DNA of 64,000 nt from the NCBI GenBank assembly GCA_045634325.1, contig JAZRAA010000016.1, positions 124,001-188,000 on the forward strand. The letters are read 5' to 3'. The notes below the pieces were generated by a model, which ran no database searches, was not told where the DNA came from, and saw only the letters and a program-made list of their open reading frames with translations. Of this stretch, positions 9,101 through 17,348 are shown in pieces. Source of the DNA: URNF01 sp045634325. GTDB taxonomy: Bacteria > Bacillota > Clostridia > Oscillospirales > Acutalibacteraceae. How positions within the stretch are numbered: the first letter of the stretch is position 1; every line of letters starts with the position of its first letter. Made by a program: the position numbers and the translations under genes.

Positions 9101-9152
9101 CCCCGACCTGCTGATTACAAATCAGCTGCTCTACCAACTGAGCTAAACCAGC
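9077..9152 (-). tRNA. tRNA-Thr (anticodon UGU), CCA encoded
   Basis: The 76-nt cloverleaf reads on the minus strand: acceptor GCTGGTT paired with AACCAGC, D-arm GCTC/GAGC, anticodon stem GCTGA/TCAGC with loop TTTGTAA giving anticodon TGT, then T-loop TTCAAGT and a genomic CCA. The T-stem is imperfect: GGGGG against CCGTC leaves a G-G mismatch at 51:63 and a G-U at 50:64. A strong promoter lies directly upstream. Confidence 0.95.
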
Positions 9153-9164
9153 GAGAACATTGGT

Positions 9165-9193
9165 ATCATATCATCAATGTTTTGAAATGTCAA
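9165..9193 (-). promoter_or_regulatory. Consensus sigmaA promoter for tRNA-Thr
   Basis: On the minus strand TTGACA (9188-9193), 17-bp spacer, TATGAT (9165-9170). Transcription would start only a few bases before the mature 5' end at 9152. Confidence 0.88.
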
Positions 9194-9199
9194 CCCTTT

Positions 9200-9682
9200 T
9201 TACACCACTGCAGGCTCAATGGGTTTGCACACATCTACCCAGTCAATTGCGGCGGCATACGTATGCAATTCGTCCGGTGTTAATTCGATAGCACTGTTAC
9301 TGCTGCCGCAGGCGGGGAATACGGTTTCAAATCGCAAAATGGATTTGTCAAGATACACGGCAACGCCATCGTTGACCGCAAACGGACATACACCGCCTAC
9401 TGCATGACCAATAGCAGCTTCAACTTCTTCAAAGCGCAGCATACTTGCCTTGCAACCGAAGGTTTGTTTGAATTTTGCGTTGTCGATTTTTACGTCGCCT
9501 GCCGCGACAACTAATATATAGTTCTCTTTTCCTTTAAAGGACATGGTTTTGGCGATGCGAGCGGGTTCGCAACCGAGTGCTTGTGCGGCGAGGGCTACGG
9601 TTGCGCTGGAAACCGAAAATTCCAGCACACGATCTTCTAAACCGTGTGTTTTAAAAAATGCTTTTACTTTTTCAATAGACAT
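9200..9682 (-). CDS. YbaK/EbsC-family aminoacyl-tRNA deacylase (Cys-tRNA-Pro type)
   Basis: The 160-aa protein is a YbaK/ProX-like trans-editing domain, which hydrolyses mischarged tRNA. Typical features are RIAKTMSFKG with the conserved lysine, a LVVAAGDVKID strand, AIGHAVGGVCPF, and VFPACGSSNSAIELT near the C-terminus. The length is that of a stand-alone domain. ATG 9682 is preceded by GAAAGGTGAAAG; an upstream in-frame extension is not family-like. The stop codon is 7 nt from the promoter of the downstream tRNA-Thr. The family acts on several tRNAs, so cysteinyl specificity is inference. Confidence 0.9.
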   Translation of the reverse strand: MSIEKVKAFFKTHGLEDRVLEFSVSSATVALAAQALGCEPARIAKTMSFKGKENYILVVAAGDVKIDNAKFKQTFGCKASMLRFEEVEAAIGHAVGGVCPFAVNDGVAVYLDKSILRFETVFPACGSSNSAIELTPDELHTYAAAIDWVDVCKPIEPAVV

Positions 9683-9859
9683 TTCTTTCACCTTTCTTTT
9701 GGCAAAAATGCAAAAGTGACCGGTTTTTTTATGTGGATTTTGCATTTTTTGCATCTTAAATATTGCAAAATGCAGTTTTTTATGCTAAACTTTTCAGATA
9801 GATGGTAACACAAATTGCTTTCTTTTACAACAAGTTTCAGGAAAAATATGCTGTTTTGG

Positions 9860-9881
9860 GGTATACTAACATTGGTATACG
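9860..9881. promoter_or_regulatory. Possible operator: paired GGTATAC boxes upstream of the kinase-nagB unit
   Basis: GGTATAC occurs at 9860-9866 and 9874-9880. The second box sits in ATTGGTATAC, which resembles half of the ATTGGTATA-type operator known for NagR/YvoA (GntR/HutC) regulators of GlcNAc genes. No regulator gene is nearby, so the assignment is inference. Confidence 0.4.
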
Positions 9882-9909
9882 AAAACGGTGACGATGAGGA
9901 GATTCTGTT

Positions 9910-10983
9910 TTGCAATCGATTATCGAACAGTTTGCGTTGCCTGCAAAGGCGGTAGATTGTGTTTCGTATGGAAACGGTCATATCAATGACACTTTCAAGG
10001 TAACCTGTCTTTCGGAGGATGGCACCCCTAAGCGTTTTGTTTTGCAGACGATTAGTGCTGCGGTATTTAAAAACCCGCAATTGGTAATGGATAATATTAC
10101 GTTGGTGACCGAGTTTTTGCGAGATAAGGTATCTGACCCGCGCGGTGTGTTACAGTTGATTGTTACAAAAGACGGTAAGAATTGTTATTTTGACAAGCAA
10201 GGTCGTTGCTGGCGCATGTATGCGTTTGTGGAAGACTCTTTTTGCCCCGAATCACCGAGTGCGGATGAGTTTTACCAGTGTGCTGTGGCATTTGGCCAGT
10301 TTCAACGGCTGTTGCACGATTTTCCCGCTCGTAGTTTGCAGGAAACGTTGGTGGATTTTCATAATACCCCTAAGCGTTTCCGTGATTTTCTGCAAGCAGT
10401 GGAAGCAGACGTGATAGGGCGTGCCGCTAACGTGCAAAAGGAAATTGCTTTTGTGAAACAACGGGAACCTTTTTATAACGTGTTGTATGCTGCATGTGAG
10501 CGAGGAGAATTACCGCTTCGTGTGACACATAACGATACCAAATCTAACAATGTTATGCTGGATGCAAAAACCCGAAAAGCATTGTGCGTGATTGATTTGG
10601 ATACGGTGATGCCCGGTTTTTCGGTGACCGATTTCGGTGATGCGATTCGCTTTGGTGCCTCTACTGCCGCCGAGGATGAAACCGATTTGGATAAAGTTTG
10701 GTTGGATTTGGATAAGTTTACCGCATATACGAAAGGCTTCCTCGAAGGATGCGGTGGTTTATTGGATGAGCACGAAATCATGTTGTTGCCGGAAGGCGCT
10801 AAAATGATGACCATTGAGTGTGGTATGCGCTTTTTGGAAGATTATTTGCGTGGTGACGTGTATTTTAAAACTGCTTATCCCGAACACAATTTGGTGCGTA
10901 GCCGTACGCAATTCAAGTTGGTTGCGGATATAGAGAAACATTGGGAACAAATGAAGTCAATTGTTAGAAAGAGTATGAGGTGA
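9910..10983 (+). CDS. APH-fold sugar kinase, N-acetylhexosamine kinase (NahK)-like
   Basis: The 357-aa protein has the aminoglycoside-phosphotransferase/choline-kinase fold. The Brenner-type catalytic segment RVTHNDTKSNNVMLD lies near residue 205, and the metal-binding VIDLDTVMPG and DFGDAIRF follow. The N-terminal SYGNGHINDTFKV is the glycine loop seen in NahK-like kinases, which phosphorylate GlcNAc, GalNAc or related sugars at C1. A TTG start at 9910 lies behind GAGGAG. NagB starts 4 nt after its stop, which supports an amino-sugar role. Homoserine or thiamine kinases share the fold and are less likely alternatives. Confidence 0.78.
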   Translation: MQSIIEQFALPAKAVDCVSYGNGHINDTFKVTCLSEDGTPKRFVLQTISAAVFKNPQLVMDNITLVTEFLRDKVSDPRGVLQLIVTKDGKNCYFDKQGRCWRMYAFVEDSFCPESPSADEFYQCAVAFGQFQRLLHDFPARSLQETLVDFHNTPKRFRDFLQAVEADVIGRAANVQKEIAFVKQREPFYNVLYAACERGELPLRVTHNDTKSNNVMLDAKTRKALCVIDLDTVMPGFSVTDFGDAIRFGASTAAEDETDLDKVWLDLDKFTAYTKGFLEGCGGLLDEHEIMLLPEGAKMMTIECGMRFLEDYLRGDVYFKTAYPEHNLVRSRTQFKLVADIEKHWEQMKSIVRKSMR

Positions 10984-10987
10984 GTGT

Positions 10988-11698
10988 ATGAAAATTATCG
11001 AAGTATCCAGTTATGAACAACTCAGTCGCGATGCCGCCAATTTGATTGCGGCGCAGGTATGGGTAAAACCCAATTGCGTGTTGGGTTTGGCTACAGGTTC
11101 TTCTCCTCTGGGCACCTATGCCGCTTTGGCTGAGAAATATCGCGCAGGCGAGTTGGATTTCTCTCAGGTGACATCGGTCAATTTGGATGAATATGTGGGT
11201 CTCACCGGCGACCATGAGCAGAGCTATCGCTATTTCATGAACGACAATCTGTTCCGTCACATCAATATCCCGATGGACAGAACTTTTGTCCCTAATGGCT
11301 GTGCGGAAGATTTGGAAGTGGAAGGTGCGGCGTATGATGCGCGCATCAAAGAATTGGGAGGTATTGACCTGCAATTGCTCGGTATCGGTTTGGACGGCCA
11401 CATTGGCTTTAACGAACCGGACGACGTATTTGTCGGCCCCACCCACGAAGTAGAACTGGATCCCTCTACCATTGAAGCGAATGCTCGTTTCTTTGATTCT
11501 GCAGATGATGTGCCGCGTAAAGCCATCACAATGGGTATGCTGTCCATTATGCAGGCAAAAAAAGTTTTGTTGATTGCCAATGGCAAAGCAAAGCGTGAAA
11601 TCGTGGAAAAGGCTTTCTATGGCCCGATTACTCCCGAAGTACCGGCATCCATCTTGCAGTTGCATCCTGATGTTACGGTTATTTACAGCGAAAACTAA
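10988..11698 (+). CDS. nagB: Glucosamine-6-phosphate deaminase
   Basis: The enzyme converts glucosamine-6-phosphate to fructose-6-phosphate and ammonia, linking amino sugars to glycolysis. The 236-aa length fits the short Firmicutes form. It shows GLATGSSPLGTY, the VNLDEYVGL catalytic aspartate loop, GIGLDGHIGFNEP with the catalytic histidine, and AITMGMLSIMQAKKV. It is the second gene of the unit with the NahK-like kinase and ends just before a terminator. No nagA is visible in the window. Confidence 0.95.
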   Translation: MKIIEVSSYEQLSRDAANLIAAQVWVKPNCVLGLATGSSPLGTYAALAEKYRAGELDFSQVTSVNLDEYVGLTGDHEQSYRYFMNDNLFRHINIPMDRTFVPNGCAEDLEVEGAAYDARIKELGGIDLQLLGIGLDGHIGFNEPDDVFVGPTHEVELDPSTIEANARFFDSADDVPRKAITMGMLSIMQAKKVLLIANGKAKREIVEKAFYGPITPEVPASILQLHPDVTVIYSEN

Positions 11699-11704
11699 AA
11701 TAAA

Positions 11705-11740
11705 AAAATCCCCTTGCGAGAGCAAGGGGATTTTTGTTTT
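11705..11740 (+). terminator. Terminator between nagB and aroK (bidirectional)
   Basis: The stem AAATCCCCTTGC, loop GAGA, has a complementary right arm followed by a T-rich tail. An A7 run on the left gives a U-tract for the convergent aroK transcript. Confidence 0.85.
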
Positions 11741-12228
11741 TATAATGCTTTTACAATCGCACTGACACATTCTTCGGCAGTCATATGTTCACAGTTAATG
11801 GTGATATCTGCATACTGTGCATACAAAGGTGATCGCTCCTCATATAACTGTTCGAGTGTGCAGTTTTCTTCCATCGCAATACCGCGGGTGGTGATATTGT
11901 GAATACGGCTTTGGATGGTTGCGGGGGAGAGGTTTAAATGCACGACTTTCCCGTTGGCTTTTAAGTTTTGCATGCCTTCTTCGCAGTATACGGCACTGCC
12001 GCCGGTGGCAACCACACAGTTGTCACAGTGCAGGTCGCGTAACACTGCATTTTCTTTTTGCTTAAAAATATCTAGGCCTTCTTCGTTTATGATGTCACAA
12101 AGTGCTTTACCATAGGTGTTTTGAATAACTAAGTCAGTGTCTACGAAATCTCTTAAAAGTGATTTTGCAAGCAAAACGCCGACGGTGCTTTTGCCGCAAC
12201 CGGGCATGCCGATGAGAATGATATTCAT
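11740..12228 (-). CDS. aroK: Shikimate kinase
   Basis: The enzyme phosphorylates shikimate at O3 with ATP in the chorismate pathway. The 162-aa protein is a P-loop kinase: GMPGCGKSTVG Walker A at residues 7-17, DTDLVI with the shikimate-binding aspartate, and VVATGGSAVY as the Walker B/GG motif. An R-rich lid (ITTRGIA) and LYEERSPLYAQYA with conserved arginine follow. I chose ATG 12228 over a TTG at 12249 because the motif order begins with MNIILIG. No other aro genes are adjacent. Confidence 0.9.
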   Translation of the reverse strand: MNIILIGMPGCGKSTVGVLLAKSLLRDFVDTDLVIQNTYGKALCDIINEEGLDIFKQKENAVLRDLHCDNCVVATGGSAVYCEEGMQNLKANGKVVHLNLSPATIQSRIHNITTRGIAMEENCTLEQLYEERSPLYAQYADITINCEHMTAEECVSAIVKAL

Positions 12229-12338
12229 GCGTGTAAATCTCTTTTCCAAAGTTTTTTCTTCAATTTTACTACATTTTGCGTGCTTGTCAAGTGAGGGATT
12301 TTACGAATATCTGTATATATATTGTATAAAACAGCCGC

Positions 12339-12392
12339 TTTATGCATAAAAAATGTATAATTTTATGCATAAACATACTTTTTATGCATAAA
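12339..12392. promoter_or_regulatory. Putative ArgR operator array (three TTTATGCATAAA palindromes)
   Basis: Perfect 12-bp palindromes TTTATGCATAAA lie at 12339-12350, 12362-12373 and 12381-12392. A degenerate half, TGTATAAT, lies between the first two and forms with the second an ARG-box-like dyad TGTATAAT-TTTATGCA. The array is about 50 bp upstream of the argG promoter. ArgR binds AT-rich 18-bp dyads of this kind in tandem; which protein binds here is inference. Confidence 0.65.
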
Positions 12393-12438
12393 ACCAATAA
12401 ATAATGCAAAATTTCTGTATATTTTTTCATTTTTGGGG

Positions 12439-12467
12439 TTGACAAATGCGTATAGGCGGGGTATAAT
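12439..12467 (+). promoter_or_regulatory. Consensus sigmaA promoter of the arginine operon
   Basis: TTGACA (12439-12444), 17-bp spacer, TATAAT (12462-12467) is a full match to consensus. The leader before argG is about 58 nt. The whole 12229-12531 intergenic region is taken up by the operator array, this promoter and A/T-rich sequence. Confidence 0.9.
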
Positions 12468-12531
12468 CGCTAGCATGTGGATTGGAAATGTCTTTTCCAA
12501 CCAAAAAAAGGTACATACGGAGGCAAATAAA

Positions 12532-13752
12532 ATGAACAAAGAAAACATTAAAAAAGTTGTGCTCGCCTATTCCGGCGGATTGGATACTTCCATCATCATT
12601 CCGTGGCTCAAGGAGAATTACAATAACTGCGAAGTGATTGCCGTTTCGGGCAACGTGGGTCAGGCTGACGAGCTGGAAGGCTTGGAAGAGAAAGCTATTA
12701 AAACCGGCGCATCCAAATTGTATGTGCTGGATTTGACCGAGGAATATGTGGACGATTTCATCATCCCCACTATGAAGGCGGGCGCAGTGTATGAAGAATA
12801 TCTGCTCGGCACCAGCCATGCACGTCCCTGCATTGCCAAAGGTTTGGCGGAAGTTGCTATCAAAGAGGGCGCAGACGCTATTTGCCATGGTTGTACCGGC
12901 AAAGGTAATGACCAGGTGCGTTTCGAATTGGCGCTCAAGCACTTTGCTCCCACTATTCCGATTATTGCACCGTGGAGAGAATGGGATATCAAATCTCGTG
13001 AAGAAGAAATCGAATATGCGGAAGCGCATAACATTCCGCTCAAAATTAACAGAGAAACCAACTATTCCAAAGATAAGAACTTGTGGCATTTGTCCCACGA
13101 AGGTATGGATTTGGAAGACACCGGCAATGAACCGTTGTATGAAAAAGAAGGCTTCCTCGAAATGGGTGTGTCTCCCTTACAGGCACCCGATGTGCCCACC
13201 TACGTGACCCTCGACTTTGAACAGGGTGTGCCGGTGGCACTGGACGGTGAGAAAATGACCGCCAAACAGATCATCTTGAAACTCAACGAAATCGGCGGTA
13301 AAAACGGTATTGGCATCATTGATATTGTGGAAAACCGTTTGGTCGGCATGAAATGCCGTGGTGTATATGAGACTCCCGGCGGCACTATTCTTTACAAAGC
13401 GCATAAGGTGTTGGAAAGCGTGTGTCTCGATAAGATGACTTCTCACGAAAAAGAACGTTTGGCAATCACCTTCGCAGAACTGGTGTATAACGGCCAATGG
13501 TTCACTCCGTTGCGTGAGGCTTTGAGCGCATTTGTGGACAAAACGCAAGAGAAGGTCACCGGTAAGGTGAAACTCAAACTGTATAAAGGCAACATGATTA
13601 ACGCAGGCGTGTGGAGTCCGTATTCGCTGTATAGTGAAGAGATTGCTACCTTCGGTGAGAGCGATTATGACCAGACGGATGCTACCGGCTTTATCAACCT
13701 TTACGGTTTGCCCATCAAGGTGCAGGCCATGGTGGATGCCGACAACGAATAA
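12532..13752 (+). CDS. argG: Argininosuccinate synthase
   Basis: It condenses citrulline and aspartate with ATP, the penultimate step of arginine synthesis. The 406-aa protein has the PP-loop VVLAYSGGLDTSIII (residues 9-23), HGCTGKGNDQVRFE (citrulline/aspartate binding) and IIAPWREWD. The start at 12532 has CGGAGG upstream. A longer open frame to 12433 overlaps the promoter and is not coding. It opens the operon argGHCJBDF. Confidence 0.97.
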   Translation: MNKENIKKVVLAYSGGLDTSIIIPWLKENYNNCEVIAVSGNVGQADELEGLEEKAIKTGASKLYVLDLTEEYVDDFIIPTMKAGAVYEEYLLGTSHARPCIAKGLAEVAIKEGADAICHGCTGKGNDQVRFELALKHFAPTIPIIAPWREWDIKSREEEIEYAEAHNIPLKINRETNYSKDKNLWHLSHEGMDLEDTGNEPLYEKEGFLEMGVSPLQAPDVPTYVTLDFEQGVPVALDGEKMTAKQIILKLNEIGGKNGIGIIDIVENRLVGMKCRGVYETPGGTILYKAHKVLESVCLDKMTSHEKERLAITFAELVYNGQWFTPLREALSAFVDKTQEKVTGKVKLKLYKGNMINAGVWSPYSLYSEEIATFGESDYDQTDATGFINLYGLPIKVQAMVDADNE

Positions 13753-13761
13753 TAAGAAAAG

Positions 13762-13786
13762 GTCCTGCACGAAAATCGTGCAGGAC
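13762..13786 (+). other. Perfect 11-bp hairpin between argG and argH
   Basis: GTCCTGCACGA, loop AAA, perfect complement. No T-run follows (TATTCTGC), so it is not a standard terminator. It may be a transcript-processing or stability hairpin that sets argG mRNA levels apart from the rest of the operon. Confidence 0.75.
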
Positions 13787-13820
13787 TATTCTGCTACTTA
13801 TGGAAAGGGCGTTGTAAACG

Positions 13821-15197
13821 ATGGCTAAAATGTGGGCGGGCAGAACTGCCGGCAACACCGACAGTCTGGCGGATGATTTTAATTCTTCTATTCACTTTGA
13901 CTGCAAAATGTATCGGCAGGATATCACCGGCAGTATGGCGCATGCCGCTATGCTGGGTGCAAAACATATCATCACCGAACAAGAAGCGACGACTTTGATT
14001 GACGGATTGGAGACCATTTTACAGGATTTGGAGAACGGCGATTTGCAGTTTGATATGTCCTGTGAGGATATTCACATGTTCGTCGAACAAGAACTCACCG
14101 CTCGTTTGGGTGATGTGGGTAAGAAATTACATACTGCACGCAGCAGAAATGACCAGGTGGCGTTGGATGTGCGGATGTATTTGCGGGATGAAACTGCCGC
14201 TATCATGCAAGATGTGCGTGCGCTGATTGAGGCTGTCACCGACAAGGCTTTGGAACATAAAGCCGCTATTTTGCCGGGATATACTCACCTGCAACGTGCA
14301 CAACCCATCACGTTTGGACATCATTTGATGGCATATGCCATGATGTTGCTCAGAGATTTGGACCGTTTGCAAGATTGTGTGAAGCGTATGAACGTGTCGC
14401 CGATTGGCAGTTGCGCTTTGGCGGGTACGACGTATGATACCGACCGTGTATTTGAGGCGCAAAAACTTGGTTTTGACGATGTGTGTCGTAACAGTATCGA
14501 CGGTGTTTCCGATCGTGATTTTTGCGTGGAATTGTTGAGTGCGCTTTCCATTTTGATGATGCATCTTTCTCGTTTTTCAGAAGAAATGATTTTGTGGTCC
14601 AGCTGGGAATTCCGTTTTGTAGAACTTTCTGATGCCTACACCACCGGTTCCTCTATCATGCCGCAAAAGAAAAATCCCGATATGGCAGAATTGACCCGTG
14701 GTAAAACGGGCCGTGTATACGGTGATTTGATGGCATTGCTCACCACCTTGAAAGGCTTGCCGCTTGCATACAACAAGGATATGCAAGAGGACAAAGAAAG
14801 TGTCTTTGATGCAGTGGAAACGGTGCAGATGTGCTTGCGTGTGTTTACGCCCATGGTTGCAACCATGACGGTGTGCACCGAAAACATGAAAAAAGCCGCA
14901 CAGACCGGTTTTATCAATGCGACCGATTTGGCGGATTATCTGGTGAAAAAGGGATTGCCGTTCCGTAGTGCTTATAAAATTTCCGGTCAGATTGTCGCCA
15001 GATGCATCGCAGACGGCGCGGTGCTGGAAACTTTGCCGTTGCAAGTATATCAAGAGTATAGCCCCTTGTTCGAAGAGGATGTATATGCAGACATCGATTT
15101 GAACGTGTGCGTGGAAAAACGCATTTCCTTGGGTGGCACTTCGGTGAAATCCGTGGAACAGCAGATTACTTTTGTGAAGGAGAAACTCGCACAATGA
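13821..15197 (+). CDS. argH: Argininosuccinate lyase
   Basis: It cleaves argininosuccinate to arginine and fumarate. The 458-aa protein carries the fumarase/aspartase superfamily signature GSSIMPQKKNPD near residue 277, with the catalytic serine loop, as well as TARSRNDQVALD and GYTHLQRAQPITFGHH. It starts 68 nt after argG, past the hairpin. Its stop overlaps the ATG of argC as ATGA, indicating translational coupling. Confidence 0.97.
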   Translation: MAKMWAGRTAGNTDSLADDFNSSIHFDCKMYRQDITGSMAHAAMLGAKHIITEQEATTLIDGLETILQDLENGDLQFDMSCEDIHMFVEQELTARLGDVGKKLHTARSRNDQVALDVRMYLRDETAAIMQDVRALIEAVTDKALEHKAAILPGYTHLQRAQPITFGHHLMAYAMMLLRDLDRLQDCVKRMNVSPIGSCALAGTTYDTDRVFEAQKLGFDDVCRNSIDGVSDRDFCVELLSALSILMMHLSRFSEEMILWSSWEFRFVELSDAYTTGSSIMPQKKNPDMAELTRGKTGRVYGDLMALLTTLKGLPLAYNKDMQEDKESVFDAVETVQMCLRVFTPMVATMTVCTENMKKAAQTGFINATDLADYLVKKGLPFRSAYKISGQIVARCIADGAVLETLPLQVYQEYSPLFEEDVYADIDLNVCVEKRISLGGTSVKSVEQQITFVKEKLAQ

Positions 15198-16117
15198 CAA
15201 AAGTGTTTATCGACGGTAGTGCCGGTACGACCGGCTTGCGTATTGCCGATAGATTGGCGCAAAGAACCGATTTGCAGGTGGTTACTTTACCCGAAGAAAC
15301 CCGCAAAGACCCTAAAGCACGTGCACAAGCTTTGAATATGGCAGATATTGCGTTTTTATGTTTGCCGGATGCGGCGGCAAAAGAGGCGGTATCGATGGTG
15401 ACAAATCCCCAAACGGTGATCATTGACACCTCCACCGCACATCGCACAGCGGACGGTTGGACATATGGTTTTCCCGAATTGACCGGCAAAGACGTTATCA
15501 AAAACGCTAAGCGCATTGCCAACCCCGGTTGTCATGCAAGCGGATTTGTGGCGTTGGTGGCTCCACTCGTAAAAGCAGGGTTGATAGATGCGGATGCGAT
15601 GCTTTCTTGCTTTTCGCTGACCGGTTATTCAGGTGGCGGTAAGGGTATGATCGCAGAATATGAGGACGATGCGCGGGATGCTTTGTTGGATGCGCCCCGC
15701 CAGTACGGTTTGTCTCAACAACATAAACATCTGCCCGAAATGGCAAAGGTGTGCGGGTTGACAACCGATCCGCTGTTTTGCCCCATTGTCGGTGATTTTT
15801 ACAGTGGTATGGAAGTGACTGTACCGTTGTTTGCCACACAGGTTAATGGCACGATGGAGGATATCAAAGCGGTGTATCGTGCGGTGTATACCGATGAAGT
15901 GGTACGTTTTGTAGAGCAGACAGAGGAAGGCAATTTCCTGTCTGCCGCCGCTTTGTCCGGCAGAGATGATATGCAAATCATAGTTTCCGGCAATGATGCA
16001 CGCATCTTGTTGGTGGCACGGTTTGATAATCTCGGTAAAGGTGCTTCGGGCGCCGCAATCCAGAATATGAATATTGTACTCGGTGCAGAGGAAACCACCG
16101 GTTTACAGATAGGATGA
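15194..16117 (+). CDS. argC: N-acetyl-gamma-glutamyl-phosphate reductase, type 2
   Basis: It reduces N-acetylglutamyl phosphate to the semialdehyde with NADPH. The 307-aa length and the GSAGTTGLRIADRL nucleotide-binding start are those of the shorter type 2 ArgC (TIGR01851-like). The catalytic cysteine is in NPGCHASGF, and GYSGGGKGMI follows. The ATG overlaps the argH stop by 4 nt. The open frame continues upstream to 15107, but that part overlaps argH and is not family sequence. Confidence 0.95.
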   Translation: MTKVFIDGSAGTTGLRIADRLAQRTDLQVVTLPEETRKDPKARAQALNMADIAFLCLPDAAAKEAVSMVTNPQTVIIDTSTAHRTADGWTYGFPELTGKDVIKNAKRIANPGCHASGFVALVAPLVKAGLIDADAMLSCFSLTGYSGGGKGMIAEYEDDARDALLDAPRQYGLSQQHKHLPEMAKVCGLTTDPLFCPIVGDFYSGMEVTVPLFATQVNGTMEDIKAVYRAVYTDEVVRFVEQTEEGNFLSAAALSGRDDMQIIVSGNDARILLVARFDNLGKGASGAAIQNMNIVLGAEETTGLQIG

Positions 16118-16123
16118 GTGTGT

Positions 16124-17338
16124 ATGAAGATAGTTTCCGGCGGCGTTTGTGCCGCAAAAGGATTTAAAGCAAATGGTATTCACTGCGGTATTCGTAAAAA
16201 TCGCACCAAACGTGATTTGGCGTTGATTGTCAGTGACGTGCCCGCTACGGCGGCGGCGGTGTATACCACCAACCTCGTAAAAGGTGCCCCGCTCACCGTT
16301 ACCAAACAACATTTGGAAAACGGCGTGGCACAGATGGTCATTTGCAACAGCGGTAACGCCAACACCTGCAACGCAAACGGCATTGAAATTGCCGAGCAGA
16401 TGAGTACGCTGACGGCAGATGCGCTTGGTTTGAAAGCGGATGACGTGGTGGTTGCTTCCACCGGCGTTATCGGTCAACCGCTGGATATTGCGCCCATTGC
16501 GGCGGGCATTCCCGCTTTGGTAGAGGGCTTGCGCTATGATAACGGTGAAAATGCCGCTGAGGCGATCATGACCACCGATACCATCAAAAAAGAGATTGCG
16601 GTGGAATTTACGGTGGGCGGTAAAACCTGTACCATTGGCGGTATTGCGAAGGGCAGTGGTATGATTCATCCCAATATGGCGACCATGTTGGTGTTTTTGA
16701 CCACTGACGCTGCCATTTCTGCACCGATGTTGCAAAAAGCGTTATCGGGGGATATTCAAAATACATTTAATATGCTCAGTATCGATGGTGATACTTCAAC
16801 CAACGATATGGTAACGGTGCTTGCCAACGGTTTGGCGGGGAACGAGACGATTGCTGAAGAGGGTGAGGATTTCACCGCTTTTATGCAGGCACTTAACACC
16901 GTGACGGTGCATTTGTGCCGTACCATCGCTGCAGACGGCGAGGGTGCGACAAAAATGCTGGAATGTTGTGTCACCGGTGCTGATACGCTCCAAACTGCCA
17001 AAACGGTGGCGAAAAGCGTGGTATGTTCCAGTCTTCTCAAAGCCGCTATGTTTGGTGCGGATGCGAACTGGGGTCGTGTATTATGCGCAATCGGATACAG
17101 CGGTGCTGACGTGGACGTCACCAAAGTGGGTGTTTCGTTCCGTTCAAGCAAGGGCGAAATTTTGGTTTGCGAAAACGGTGCCGGCGTGGTATTTTCCGAA
17201 GAAAAAGCAAAAGAAATCTTGCTTGAAAGCGAAATTGAGATTTTGGTGACTTTGGGCGACGGCGTATATACCGCTACCGCTTGGGGTTGCGATTTGACTT
17301 ATGATTATGTAAAAATCAACGGTGATTACAGAACCTGA
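16124..17338 (+). CDS. argJ: Bifunctional ornithine acetyltransferase / N-acetylglutamate synthase
   Basis: It moves the acetyl group from acetylornithine to glutamate, making the pathway cyclic, so no argE is needed. Some members also use acetyl-CoA, but which type this is cannot be decided by eye. The 404-aa precursor has the self-cleavage and nucleophile site GMIHPNMATMLVF, where the threonine of ATML becomes the N-terminus of the beta chain. Also seen are ICNSGNANTCN and GADANWGRVLCAIGYSG. ATG 16124 follows AGGATGAG, 6 nt after argC. Confidence 0.96.
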   Translation: MKIVSGGVCAAKGFKANGIHCGIRKNRTKRDLALIVSDVPATAAAVYTTNLVKGAPLTVTKQHLENGVAQMVICNSGNANTCNANGIEIAEQMSTLTADALGLKADDVVVASTGVIGQPLDIAPIAAGIPALVEGLRYDNGENAAEAIMTTDTIKKEIAVEFTVGGKTCTIGGIAKGSGMIHPNMATMLVFLTTDAAISAPMLQKALSGDIQNTFNMLSIDGDTSTNDMVTVLANGLAGNETIAEEGEDFTAFMQALNTVTVHLCRTIAADGEGATKMLECCVTGADTLQTAKTVAKSVVCSSLLKAAMFGADANWGRVLCAIGYSGADVDVTKVGVSFRSSKGEILVCENGAGVVFSEEKAKEILLESEIEILVTLGDGVYTATAWGCDLTYDYVKINGDYRT

Positions 17339-17348
17339 GGTGTTGAGA

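Noticed and set aside
8787..9137. Open frames over the tRNA-Thr repeat region
   Set aside because: They run through the tRNA, terminators and repeat element; this is a known type of false gene.
12339..12392. Palindrome array as a replication-origin or iteron cluster
   Set aside because: No DnaA-box sequences or replication genes nearby; the position upstream of argG favours regulation.
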